In this document: one piece after another, positions 46,719-58,407 of the stretch | Layout: each line of letters begins with the position of its first letter | Position numbering within the stretch: position 1 is the first letter of the stretch | Assembly (NCBI GenBank): GCA_963575645.1 | Contig: OY754466.1 | Location: 34,814,001-34,878,000 of the forward strand | Direction of reading: 5' to 3' | From: Xanthostigma xanthostigma | Taxonomy: Eukaryota > Arthropoda > Insecta > Raphidioptera > Raphidiidae | DNA length: 64,000 nt | Notes under the pieces: model-generated | What the model was told of the DNA's origin: nothing | Database searches by the model: none | The model's input: the letters and a program-made list of their open reading frames with translations, nothing else | Made by a program: the position numbers and the translations under genes

Positions 46719-47718
46719 CGTCTTTTTCTAAAGTGTGAGACATTATTTTTATTTTTCCTCCAAAATAAGCATACGTGCATTTTTTATATTGTTGTATTTA
46801 AATGCAATAAAAGTGTTCATATTGTTGTATTTAAATGCAATGAATCTCCGAAATTAGAATATGTATTGTAAAAAACAACACGATCCTTACTCCATGCAAC
46901 TGTGGTTTCGAGCGCGTCTCTCATGTATTTGTGGGCGTGACATGTAAGTTATATCGTGGCAGCACTTGATTACGCGCCAAATATAAATGCACTTTTGTTG
47001 TTTGTTAAATAAGAAGTAACAATCAAAAGTCGGTTATAGAAATTGCAATAATCGACTTTTGATTTTTACTTCTCATTTAACAAACAGTACTACAAAAGTG
47101 CATTTATATTTTGCCGCGTAGTTCAGTGCTGCCGCGGTGCAACACCTAGTGGTGCAATCGGCTCATCACACCTCCATGCGAATACCATGACATTCAATTT
47201 GTAAACAATCCATGTGAAGTCTATTAAAAATAAAAATGAGCTATAACAAGTCTATGCTCTGTGATACATGATTCTTTTTTATATTCATTTGAAATATGGA
47301 TATTCTTGAAGATTCCATGAAGGCACATTTTGAAGGCATGGAAAAAAAATCAATGAACAAAGCCCACCATTAAAAATACAAATTTTTTTTCATATCATTT
47401 GTAAAATACTTATTTTGCATTAAAAAAAGAAGTTTCACTTCGTAATCTTTTCACTTTTTAATTTTTGTTGCACTTTTTATGATAAATATGTTTTTTAATA
47501 AATTAATTTATTTAAATCTAACTTCAATCATATATTTTGTTATTTTTTAATAAAAGATTTGACGAAAGTGAATTTTTCAAAAAACAAGAAAATAATAAAA
47601 ATTAAAAATTAAAAAAGAAATAAAAATATATGAGAAAAAATTGAGAAAATAAATTAAAACTAAAAAAACAATTAAAAACATAAAAACAAATTAAAAATTG
47701 AAAAACAAATTTTCCAAT

Positions 47719-47796
47719 GATGCTGGCGGGAATCGAACTCAAGATCCTGTTATTAGTTATTACTAGCCTAACGTCGTTACCGCTAGTCCACGGGCA
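47719..47796 (-). repeat. tRNA-derived SINE head, copy 2
   Basis: Counterpart of 45921-45998 in the second unit, with changes in the A-box region (CTAGCGGTAACGACGTT) that weaken the match. Confidence 0.5.
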
Positions 47797-47959
47797 CACT
47801 CAGACTATAAGCTGTTATTGTGGTACAGAAGTATATATGGGTGATACGAAAAATCGGTCCTATGAAAGTCACGTGGTCACAGAACTATAAAACTTGGAAA
47901 CTTGCTTCATATACACGGCGTTATATGGGACAAAGGCAAAATCAATGTATAAGAATACG

Positions 47960-48069
47960 CTAGAGATTCGTTGGCATTTAGCACAGAAAAGAATCTCTAG
48001 CGAGATTCTTCGATCTAGAGATTCGTTGGCATTTAGCACAGAAAAGAATCTCTAGCGAGATTCTTCGAT
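47960..48069 (+). repeat. 55-bp tandem repeat x2, each unit a hairpin
   Basis: Units 47960-48014 and 48015-48069 are identical. Each begins CTAGAGATTCGTTGGC, contains ATTTAGCACAGAA, and has internal AGAGATTC / GAATCTCT pairing. Confidence 0.9.
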
Positions 48070-48073
48070 AATA

Positions 48074-48412
48074 TACTAGCGGTCCCGCCCGATTTCGCCT
48101 GGATACAAAAGTACGCACGTTCATCTTTGTTTACTGAGATGAATGTTGTGTCCAAATTTAATGATGATCGGAGTTACAGGTCAAAAGCTTTTGTCGGACG
48201 GACAAATTTTGAGTTACATTTTGCAACAATTTTTATGGAAGCTCTGCTCCTATTGGTCGTAGCCTGATACTATATAGCCTATAGCTTTCCTCGATAAATG
48301 ACCTATCCAACAAAAAAAATCCAATTCGAAGCAGTAGTTCCTGAGATTAGCGCGTTCAACCAAACAAACAAACTCTTCAGCTTTATATATTAGTATAGAT
48401 ATAGATTAATGG
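48074..48412 (+). repeat. Dispersed family A copy
   Basis: Head CTAGCGGTCCCGCCCGATTT, then GATGATCGGAGTTACAGG and the tail GAGATTAGCGCGTTCAACC ... TTTATATATTAGTATAG. It follows the 55-bp repeats after 4 bp. Confidence 0.65.
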
Positions 48413-48916
48413 TATAGGTATGTACATTGCGATATGTTCGTTACATTTTTATTCTCATGAATCGATTCTAGGCAACCGTGCTAATAGAGGTTTTACTTAA
48501 AAAAATTACTGACATTTTATTCAATACTACTTTAATAGACGCAATCTAGATTTTATTTGAACTTTGTGTAAAATATCTCATTAAATTAAATTAACTTTAT
48601 TCACTTTTCCTAGCTTTTGATGTTTGGCTTCTCTTTCATGTTCGCTCAGCTTTGAGTTGCTAATCTCGGTTTTTACACTTTTCTTTACAAACGTAGCTTT
48701 TCCTTTATGTTTAAGTGTTACTTGAATTTATAACATTAGATATTTGGAATGCAATAAAGCTTTGTTGCAACGGTTTCTAAAAAGTTTATTTCATACTTCA
48801 AATTTCAACTTGAAAATTTTATTTGAATCTGGCATTGTTTTGAGGAATGCACTATACAGTACTTACAATGCTTAAGTTATTAAGTATTTTATGAAAAATT
48901 ATCTGCAATGCTCTGA

Positions 48917-49570
48917 AAAAAAACGGTCAAGTGCGAGCCGGACTCGCGCACCGAGGGTTCCGAACAAACGATTTGTACATTAACCAGATTTGTAAGTGGT
49001 GACTGAGAAAGGAATGAATAGTACTGCATTGTACATCGAAGTTGCAAATATGTCTATAATCGCAAAAAATAGAGAAGATAAAAATTTATCAACAAAAAAT
49101 ACAATTTTGTACATAATAACACAACATTTAAAATTAAAAGAAAAGCGTTCCAAATGACCTGCTATCGTACAATAAAAAGACAGAAAAAAGTAAATCATTA
49201 AGACAGTACAATTGGAAAAAATACAAAAAAATAAACCGAAACCCAAAAAAAAACTTCAAATTTACGGTTTTCGGATTTTTCCCTTTACTTGTGCTATAAG
49301 ACATTGCTTCTTGCCAAATTTCATGATTCTAGGTCAACGGGAGGTTTTGATTTTCTTGCGAGTGTCAAAATATGCAGTATCTTTTGATTACGTTAACTTA
49401 GAAGTTTGTTTTTTCACAGTTCCCAGGGATGGCAGACCTGAGTATTTGATATTAAATTCAACTTGATACCTTCACGCGTTCCTGAGAAAAAAGGTTTTGA
49501 CAGAAAGACAGACAACGAAGTGATCCTATAAGGACTCATTTTTTCCGTTTGATGCACGGAACCATAAAAA
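48917..49570 (+). repeat. Widely dispersed insect repeat (GTCAAGTGCGAGCCGGACTC class)
   Basis: Starts AACGGTCAAGTGCGAGCCGG and ends GCACGGAACCATAAAAA, with the TCATGATTCTAGGTCAACGG, GAAAGACAGACAACGAAG and GATCCTATAAGGACTC blocks. Sequences of this kind are, from memory, abundant in several insect orders, especially moths. A second partial start occurs at about 49655 and a relic near 11250. Confidence 0.6.
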
Positions 49571-49945
49571 ATTGAATCGATATCTTCAAAATGAAAACCG
49601 TGTGCGGTTGAATCTACAGTTGCTCAGGTTCAAATGATTAAAAAAGTAAAAAAAAACGCTCAGGTGTGAGCCGAACTCACTTGAAGAGAGTTCAGTACCA
49701 TTCCTTTTTTCGTGAAAACCTATAAGACGAAGAATTTTTTTTCTTAAAACTACGATTTAAGACTCAGTTTTTTCGGAAATACAAAATTGCAAAACTTTCT
49801 AATTAGACTTTTAATTAAAAAATAATAATAAGTTGAAATATGAATCTGTATTAGATTTAAATAGCCCTAGATGTTGGTGATCCTGAAAGGAATATAATAG
49901 CTTCTTAAATATATTTGTCTTTGCTCCTCGAATATTCTGGATATA

Positions 49946-50476
49946 CAGTATGTAAACACGTAAGGTGCACATAGGGAAATTAACATTGGGAAAAAATGAC
50001 TGGATCAGAGTGAGCCTTGAAATCTTGTTTTTCAATTTGACAGATAATATTCTTTAGCAAAATGAATGTGTATACCACCGAAGAAAATATTTAAATGATT
50101 ACAACATAATCGGACTTTTTCTATTAATGGGACATTAAATTCCTAAAAATACTTAAATATGGTGCGAGATCAAATATCTCCGCCTATTCGTGTTGAACCT
50201 AAAGACATTGGGTCACTAATTTACCAACGCGCATACGTCATACCAGTCAGACAATTTTTGAATGAAATGTTTCCAAACAGATGGAGTTGTTTTTTTGTTT
50301 TATTTTTGTACAAAAAAATTAAAATAATGATTTATAACAGCTTTTTATTATTAAAAATCCAAGCAAATTAAAAATAAATCAAAATAAAATAGAAATCCTC
50401 AGTCATGGCTAACTCTGATCCAAGCATTTTTTCCCAATGCTAATTTCCCTATGTGCACCTTAGCGTTTACATACTG
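49946..50476 (+). mobile_element. TA-flanked mariner-like element, internally deleted, 531 bp
   Basis: Ends CAGTATGTAAACACGTAAGG and its near complement at the right, with TA at 49944-49945 and 50477-50478. AGGTGCACATAGGGAAAT is repeated inverted at both ends. Between them lies a transposase remnant (50159-50290), so this is a deletion derivative, not a pure MITE. Confidence 0.7.
50159..50290 (+). pseudogene. Mariner-type DDE transposase fragment
   Basis: The frame contains IPVRQFLNEMFPNRW. In insect mariner-like transposases a very similar string precedes the IGR.GP.EWP.RSPDLTPLDFFLWG catalytic block, which is missing here because the frame runs into T-rich DNA after RWSC. The upstream DGAPPH aspartate motif is also decayed. 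Inactive. Confidence 0.45.
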
Positions 50477-50488
50477 TATGTGCTATCT

Positions 50489-52290
50489 AGACCAGTACAG
50501 TTAGCCTAAAATCAAGTGAAAAAGGGACAAAATTAATAACAGAAAACGAATGATGAGGAACGGAAGAAACTGCCGTCAGAAATACAAAATCCAAAAATCC
50601 AAATGCGTAAAAGGCCGGAGGGATGTGGGGGGCGCGTTTTAGGGATCAAACGCGGTTTTTCGTTATTTCCGGCGAAAGTTGACCTCCAATCGAAAAATAT
50701 TGCATGGCAATGTTGTAGGTATTAAAAGGATCTACAACTTTTATGAATATAATTTTTTCACATAACCTTAAATATTCAGAGAAATATCGAAAAAACCGTG
50801 TTTTTCGTTTTTAATTTTTTTCTTCTGCAAAAACGATTTTTTTTTCATGAAATTTTCAGGAGACTCACTTTTATAAGCTGTAATTTTTTCGAATAAAAAA
50901 ATTAATTTGCCAATGTAATATTAACAAAAAACCGAAAAATTACCCCCAACTTCAACCTAAAAAAGTAATGTAAAAATTTCAGATTTTCAAAAATCTTAGG
51001 ATGGGGTTTTCTTCGTTAAAATGTCTACTTTCAGATGGTGTATTACATTTGTTAATGTAACATTGAATTCTCCTTTTATGAATGATTATAACTGTACATT
51101 TTCATATACAGATTGTATCAAATCAAAACGGTCCATAGAACATTCTGTGTGTAAGACAGAGACGATATATAAAGCAGTAAGTAAGAATGAGATAAATGAT
51201 CGCTAATAGTTACTGTGGTTACGTAAATAAATAATTACGTACACTGTAAATCTTTTTACCAATTTATCAATTAAAACAACTAAACCGTAATATTAATTCG
51301 TATTATTATTTATATCTGGTACAAAAGTTTTAATAATACTTTAAATAATTAATTTATTAAATGTTCAAAAAGACCTCCACGTTCTGCCACACAATATCCT
51401 AATCGATTACAATAAATAGCCATTTTATCAATAATTTCACTAGTGAATACTGACATTTGATAAAATTGTTATTTTTACTGTAGAAAGCAAAGACGATACT
51501 ATCAGATTGTATAACCACAGTAACTATTAGCGATCATTTATCTCATTCTTACTTACTGCTTTAGTGCTTTATATAATATCGTCTCTGTCTTACACTATGG
51601 ACCGTTTTGATTTGATACAATCTGTATAATTGCCAAATTGAATTTGAATATTGTTCAAATTTAGCAATTATATATGAAAATGTACAATTAAAATCATTTA
51701 TAAAAGGGGAATTCAATGTTTCATTAACAAATGAAATACACCATCTGAAAGTAGACATTTTAACGAAGAAAACTCCATCCTAAGATTTTTGAAAATCTGA
51801 AATTTTTACATTACTTTTTTAGGTTGAAGTTAGGGATAATTTTTCGGTTTTTTGTTAATATTACATTGGCAGATTATTTTTTTTTGTTCGAAAAAATTAC
51901 AGCTTATTAAAGACATAGAAAGGTAAGTCTCCTGAAAATTTCATGAAAAAAAAATCATTTTTGCAGGAGAAAAAAATTAAAAACGAAAAACACGGTTTTT
52001 TCGATATTTCTCTGAATATTTAAGGTTATGTGAAAAAATTATATTTATAAAAGTTGTAGATCCTTTTAATACCTACAACATTGCCATGCAATATTTTTTG
52101 ATTGGAGGTCAACTTTCGCCGGAAATAACAAAAACCGCGTTTGACCCCTAAAACGCGCCCCCAGATCCCTCCGGCTTTTTACGCATTTGAATTTTTGGTT
52201 TTTGTATTTCTAACGGCAGTTTCTTCCCTTCCTCATCATTCGTTTTCTGTTATTAATTTTGTCCTTGTCAAAAGCTAACTGCACTGGTCT
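50489..52290. repeat. 1.8-kb foldback with arms over 700 bp
   Basis: Outer ends AGACCAGTACAGTTAGCC and AGCTAACTGCACTGGTCT. Pairing runs through CCGTCAGAAATACAAA, GGCGAAAGTTGACCTCC, AGGATGGGGTTTTCTTCG and ATCGCTAATAGTTACTG to about 51222 and 51512. The spacer is about 290 bp. The right arm carries a 44-bp palindromic insertion at 51628-51671. No protein-like ORF. It starts 13 bp after the preceding mariner-like element. Confidence 0.85.
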
Positions 52291-52873
52291 AATCCTGCAG
52301 ATTTAGATCATATACCTTCTAAACGACCCGGTTTACTTGATCCACTTCTGTAACGCGTTGTTATTTAAAAGTTTATAATTAAAACTATGATGTCAGCAGG
52401 TTATCTCGTTCGATAATCAACCTGTAACCTTCTTTGTAATATTATTAGGGGTTAAGCGAAGGACAATATCGATTAAGTTTCTAAAAATAAGGAGGGTAGA
52501 TTTTTAGATATTAAAAAGAGAACTCATTAGTCACGAACATCCACTTAGCTGAAATATAATGTTTATGTGTCTCCCCCTCACAGTTTTTTCTTTGTATATA
52601 TTTAAAGAGTCTGGCTTTTTGCGACGAGATGTGTTTAATGTTCTCCTTCAGTTATCCTGATATAATTATTACTGAAGGTACTGCCATAGTAATTTATATT
52701 TTGTGGTAAAAATATTTTACACAGTATAAAAACTGCCAATGTTCAATGAATAAATATACTTTCTTCAGAAAATCGCTTTAATACATTCTGTTGCCCAATA
52801 TCTTTTCTCTTATGGTCATATTCATCGAACACTATTAAAAATAGAAATTACTAATCTTGGAACAAAATTCGTT

Positions 52874-55070
52874 ACAATAAAAACTTTTTAACAAAAAAAT
52901 TAAACCGCCGAAAAACTGAAAAGCAAAAAATAATAAATCTTTTTATTTAACTAGGTTCTATCTAAGTAGTTGAACGTATGTGACAGTCTAGTATATCTAA
53001 GTAATTTTGAGTCGGCGTCAACAATCCTTCGCCGGAAATCTCTGAGCGTTCACGAAGTTAATGTCAGCGACAGAGCAACCCGAACGGGCACACTGAGGGC
53101 ATACGTCTTTGCGAGTGGTCGTGTGGAGAGCGCATGTTTGGAATGTTAATGTTTATCGCTGGAGATTTCACGTATCATTGTTAATTTGATTTGGTTATTT
53201 CTTTTAGTGATCTTTGTTCATTGATGGTTTGACGCCGACTCAAAATTACTTAGATATACTAGATTGTCACATACGTTCAACTACTTAGATAGAACCTAGT
53301 TAAATAAAAAGATTTATTATTTTTTGCTTTTCAGTTTTTCAGCGGTTTAATTTTTTTGTTAAAAAGTTTTTATTTTATAATTTTTTGTGGCTATATAATT
53401 TATAATTGTAATACACAACTCGGCATTAAAATCTGTGAGTGAACTATAAATCACCCCTATTTTCCCACCCTTAGGGTAGGAGTTTTTTTTCCAAATTTTT
53501 ATGAGACGAACCTCGAGGTATACCCTATCCAATAAAAAAATAATTATCAAAATTGGACCACTCTGTAAAAAGTTATGTGTGGTCATACATTACAATCAGT
53601 GAGTGAACAATCAATCATCCCGTTTTCCTACACTTAGGGTTGGAATTTTTTACCAAATTTATATGGGACCAACTTCGGGGTATATAGCTTAGGCAACGAA
53701 TAATTCTAGATGGAAAAGTCGAAAGCAGAACATTTGACTTAGGAACTTTGTTTGGACTAGTTAGGAGATAAACATACTAAAAGTCCTTACCCCTCCGAGG
53801 TACGCCCGAAGGGGGGGAGCACAAAGAAGGTCCCGTTTTTTGGTATTTTGCTTTCATCTCGAAAACGGTACGTCGTACGAAATTTTGTTGAAATACATAA
53901 TGAAAGCTGATAAAATTCTCTACAACTTTAGTTTTCACACTTTTTATCTATCTCCAATCTTTGCCTAGCTATGAGCTCCGAAAAATGGTAGATTTTCAAA
54001 AATGTGTTAAATTCTCTGTAGCACATTGTAACAATACGAATTTGTCAAAATCATTTCGTATCGCTCATCCACACTATTAAAAACACCCACACACTATTAA
54101 AAAATAACATAAGCTGGGAGTACCTCCACACAGGGCCCTCTTTCCCACTGGGCACTCTGGCACGTGCCCAGGGCCCCGCGATATATAGGGACCCCCTAGT
54201 TTAATGGTATACTAAGTACCTAAACTGTTTTAAACAAAAATCATCAGTGAACTATTTTTCATATACTTATTTTTTTTGTGTCCTTCATGTTAAAATTGGG
54301 AACGTGATCCTTTTAAATATATGCATTTTATATCACATTCCTCGACTTAGAATCTAGAACCTAGTTTATCTATTTTCTTTGTCTATTCTAACAAAATAGT
54401 GCTCTGTTAAGGTCATAGGGGCCCCATAATCCTAATATGCCCAGGGCCTTCAATAGGTTAAAGCTTATGTTATTTTTTAATAGTGTGTGGGTGTTTTTAA
54501 TAGTTTGGATGAGCGATACGAAATGATTTTGACAAATTCGTGTTGTTACAATGTGCTACAGAGAATTTAACACATTTTTGAAAATCGATCATTTTTCGAC
54601 CATTTTTCGGAGCTCATAGCTAGGCAAAGATTGGAGATAGATAAAAAGTGTGAAAGCTAAAGTTGTAGAGAATTTTATCAGCTTTCATTATGTATTACAA
54701 CAAAATTTCGAACGACGTACCGTTTTCGAGATGAAAGCAAAAAACCAAAAAACGGGACCTTCTTTGTGCTCCCCCCCTTCGGGCGTACCTCAGAGGGGCA
54801 AGGACTTTTAGTATGTTTATCTCGTAACTAGTCCAAACAAAGTTCCTAAGTCAAATGTTCTGCTTTCGACTTTTCCATCTAGATGCCCCTTATGAGCACT
54901 CATTGACTAAACTAATACCCTTTGAAACAAAAAAATAATTATCAAAATCGGACTACTCTGTAAAAAGTTATGCGTGGTCATACATAAATAAAAAAAAAAA
55001 AAACAAAAAACAAAAAAGAATATACGCGTCGAATTGAGAACCTCCTCCGTTTTTGTTTTTCGTCGGTTAA
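52874..55070 (-). mobile_element. Inverted copy of the composite element at 39624-40592, interrupted
   Basis: 52874-53375 is the foldback part and 53376-53684 plus 54915-55070 the family P part, all reverse-complemented relative to 39624-40592. The break at 53684/54915 falls inside TTCGGGGTATACCCTTT of the other copy, so the sequence between is a later insertion. Confidence 0.75.
53685..54914. mobile_element. Foldback element inserted into the composite element
   Basis: CTAGATGGAAAAGTCGAAAG (about 53706) pairs with CTTTCGACTTTTCCATCTAG (about 54865-54884), with arms over 400 bp to about 54114 and 54464. The junctions show TATA/AATA, consistent with a 2-3 bp TA-type duplication. The 350-bp spacer has GCCCAGGGCCCC blocks like hAT subterminal DNA. 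Confidence 0.75.
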
Positions 55071-55710
55071 AAATTTACTTTCAATTCACCAACAAAATTA
55101 TCAAGTAAAATAGTTGAAATATAAATACACTATACTCCTTGGTATTTTTATTGAATATTGTGACTTTCACCCAAAAATCCGACCTATAGCGTTAGTGTAA
55201 ACGTCAAAAAAGTTTCATTAAAATAATAATGTTCTATCTTAACTCAATTGCATATAAAACTTCCACTAACTTTAGTGTTTAACAGCTATACACTTCACAA
55301 AACGTCAATAAACAACACATAAAAATAAATTTACAAGAGCAACTGCAGATATAATACTCCATGTTTATAGGTTAGGTATTATGATCTATGTGGCGCCCGC
55401 ATTATTATTTTCTCAGGCGAATAAATATTTATACCCGCGAATTTGGACAGAACAGATTTATACCTGCAGAAAACATAATTATGCTTGGTGAATTGAATTA
55501 TCGCTATTTATTCGCAGGAATGAAACAAATGAACCGAATACACAATTACTACGTTCAGCGAATATGGCCATTAGACGCGCTTTAATTTAGTTTCAACACT
55601 ACTTGATAGAGATTTTAGAGAAATATCAATTATTTACAATTTTTAAACGATACCCAAATCATTGAAGTGATTTTCTTCTGGCATTGAATTTTTGTTCAGC
55701 ACTTAAGGGG

Positions 55711-55764
55711 TCATAGATAGATAGATAGATAGAATTTATTCAAAAAAGGCCGTAATCATTGAAT
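55711..55764 (-). mobile_element. Inverted LINE 3' tail abutting the LINE
   Basis: On the minus strand this reads GCCTTTTTTGAATAAATTC followed by a (TATC)n run. That is the form of a non-LTR element 3' end with polyadenylation signal and simple-repeat tail. It meets the plus-strand LINE head to head, so the junction is either a separate 5'-truncated insertion or a rearranged 5' end. Confidence 0.4.
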
Positions 55765-58407
55765 ATGTCATACATAAAATTGTACAATGTACATCATAAT
55801 AAAATTCATAAAATTCACACATTAAAATGTGAAATTTTACAACTTCCGAACAATCAAATAGAACAAATCTGGATTAAAGTTTTTGCTTTGAAAAAACAGT
55901 ATGTATTTGGAAACATATATAGACCACCTAATACGAGTTCTAAGGAATATGAATTGCTTGAAGAAAACGTAAGAGAGCTGATTATGAAGAATGATAACAT
56001 TATATGTCTAGGTGATTTCAACGTTGATGTTTCTGATGGAAGTGCTATTTCCCTGTTTAGTGATTTAGGGTTTAAACAGTTAATCAATGAGCCAACCAGA
56101 ATTACAGAAAACTCTACCACATTAATCGACCATTTATATGTTCAAAATGAATGCACTGTCTCTAATATAATGCAACATGCTCCGCTTGGAACTACTGATC
56201 ATAATCTGATAAGTTTCGACTGCGATATTCCTAACGAACGACCGCAGAAAAGATATATGTTTTCAAGAAATTTAAAAAGTATAAATTATGAGATTTTTGT
56301 GGAAGAGGCTCGTGATTTGGATTGGGTTGGGATTAATTATTGTTCGACCATTGATATGAAATTGTCCTACTTTAACAGTCTTTTAAACAGGCTTCTTGAT
56401 AATCATGCATCTATGCAATGTTTTGAGGTAAAAAAATGTAAACCAATTTGGCTTGATAAAGAATTGCGTGCACTAATGAGACGTAGAGACAACGCATGGT
56501 TAAAATTTAAAAAAACGAAAATAGAATCTGACTGGGAATTTTATCGAAATCTTTGAAATTGTGTCACTAAAAATATTAGGCTTGCGAAACAGAAGATAAT
56601 TGAGAGCCGTATAAATAATAACGTAAATAATCCAAGTAAATTGTGGAAACAGTTAAGTAATCTAAACATTCATAATAAAAAGCAATCCGAATCACCTTAT
56701 TTTGAAGTTGATGACGTTAATACATTAAATAATTTCTTTCTAAATAATTATTCCGGTGCCTACTCAAATGACACGTCCAATGAAGTAAATCGTTTGTTAG
56801 CCAATTATCCTGTTGTATCTGAAATTTTTAATTTTCGCTGTGTTTCTGAACTTGAAATATACGAAATATTATTTTCGATTAAAACTAAGTGTCGCGGAGT
56901 GGACAATTTGAATATTGAAGTGATAATGTTGTGTATACCGTTTTGCCTCAAGTCATTAACAGATTTAATTAACTTCTCTTTAATTTCTGGCACAGTGCCG
57001 TCACTCTGGAAAAGCGCCTTAATAACTCCTGTTCCCAAACAAAATAATCCCTTTGGATTTCAAGATCTACGTCCTGTGAGTATTCTGCCGATTTTTTCTA
57101 AAGTATTGGAAAGGGTTGTCGCTGTGCAAGTTGGAAAATTTATAAAAACTAACTCTATTCTGTACAAATTTCAATCTGGTTTCAGAGAACATTACAGTAC
57201 TAATTCAACACTATTAGCTGTAACAAATTCACTTAAAATGAATATAGATGAGGATCGTGTTAACATTTTGGTGTTGCTTGATTTTTCTAAGGCGTTTGAT
57301 CGTTTGAGTCACGAGCTATTGTTAGCTAAATTATATTCATACGGCTTTTCTCATTCAGCAGTACAGTGGTTCTGTAACTATTTAAGTGATCGTAGTCAAC
57401 AAACTAAAATAACAGTGAATGGTGTACATAGAGTGTCAAACTTAGTTAACATACCCTCGGGAGTTCCCCAAGGTAGCATTTTGGGTCCTATACTCTTCAA
57501 TTTATATTCGGCAGACTTACATAATGCAGTTCAATTTTGCCAGATTTTTCAATATGCTGACGACACACAGCTATTAATTTCGTTTGAAATGGCCGAAGTC
57601 CAATCTGCTGTAAGTAAACTCAATGAAGATATTAAAGCTATTGAGCAATGGGCGCTTGTCAATAACTTTCAATTAAATGCAAAAAAAACTATTGTTTTGC
57701 CTATTGCCTCTAAAAGAAAAATTGATACCTTACAGGAATTTCTATCTGTTAACCCTGTTAACATAAAGGTATGTGATTTGCCAATTCCTTTTTCGACTCG
57801 TGCAAAAAATTTGGGAGTTATTTTCGACTGCTCACTCTCTTGGGAGCATCATGTGTCATTGTTATGTCAAAAAACTTATTTTAAGCTTAAGTCTTTATTT
57901 CGTTTTAAATATTCTTTGTGTAGATCTGTTAAACTAAATCTTGTGCGTTCACTAATTATGTCTACGTTAAATTACTGTGACTGTGTCTACGATGGTCTTA
58001 ATCAAGCATTCAGCGCTAGACTCCAACGGGTACAAAATTGTTGCATTAGATTTATTTGCAATTCGAAACGCTCTGAACGTATTCATCCATATTTAAAGGA
58101 ATTGAAGCTCTTAGATCTTAAGGATTCCAGACATGTCCATATTTTAAGTCTGATTCACGATATCTATTATGAAAATAAAGTAAACTATTTAAGTGAATTA
58201 TTAATATCTTTGTCTAGCTTCCACTCCTATGACACTAAAAATAATACAGAGCTTTACATTCCAAAGAGCAAAAGTGCAATCGGTGCAACGAGTTTTTCTG
58301 TTGCTGGACCAAAATTATGGAACAGTGTAGAGTCTAACGTTAGACATTTAAAAAATCGCAAGCTATTTATCCGAACCATTAAAGACTCTTTTCTTAAAAA
58401 CTACTGA
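55765..58407 (+). pseudogene. CR1/L2-group LINE: partial endonuclease plus reverse transcriptase, one in-frame stop
   Basis: One reading frame runs through endonuclease and reverse transcriptase, broken only by TGA at 56554-56556. The endonuclease part keeps NIYRPP, GDFNVD and TDHN but lacks its N-terminal third, so the copy is 5' truncated. The reverse transcriptase shows RPVSILPIFSKVLE, SGFREHYST, LDFSKAFD (about 57271-57300), GVPQGSILGP (about 57460-57489) and the catalytic YADD at 57553-57564, followed by the C-terminal NYCD...L.R.QN and HPYL.EL.LL.L..R blocks. The RPVS.LP.LSK.LE and YADDTQL forms point to the CR1/L2/Daphne side rather than classical Jockey. The stop falls between the two domains where an Arg codon (CGA) would fit. 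The long, nearly intact frame suggests a fairly recent insertion. Confidence 0.85.

Larger units (their letters stand above)
46162..47957 (+). repeat. Segmental tandem duplication, unit 2
   Basis: Second copy, ending with the same AATCAATGTATAAGAATA as unit 1. The hairpin is longer here (46969-47115) because the left arm and the preceding GTGGGCGTGACATG segment are present. It also has about 38 extra bp at 47479-47516. Confidence 0.85.
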
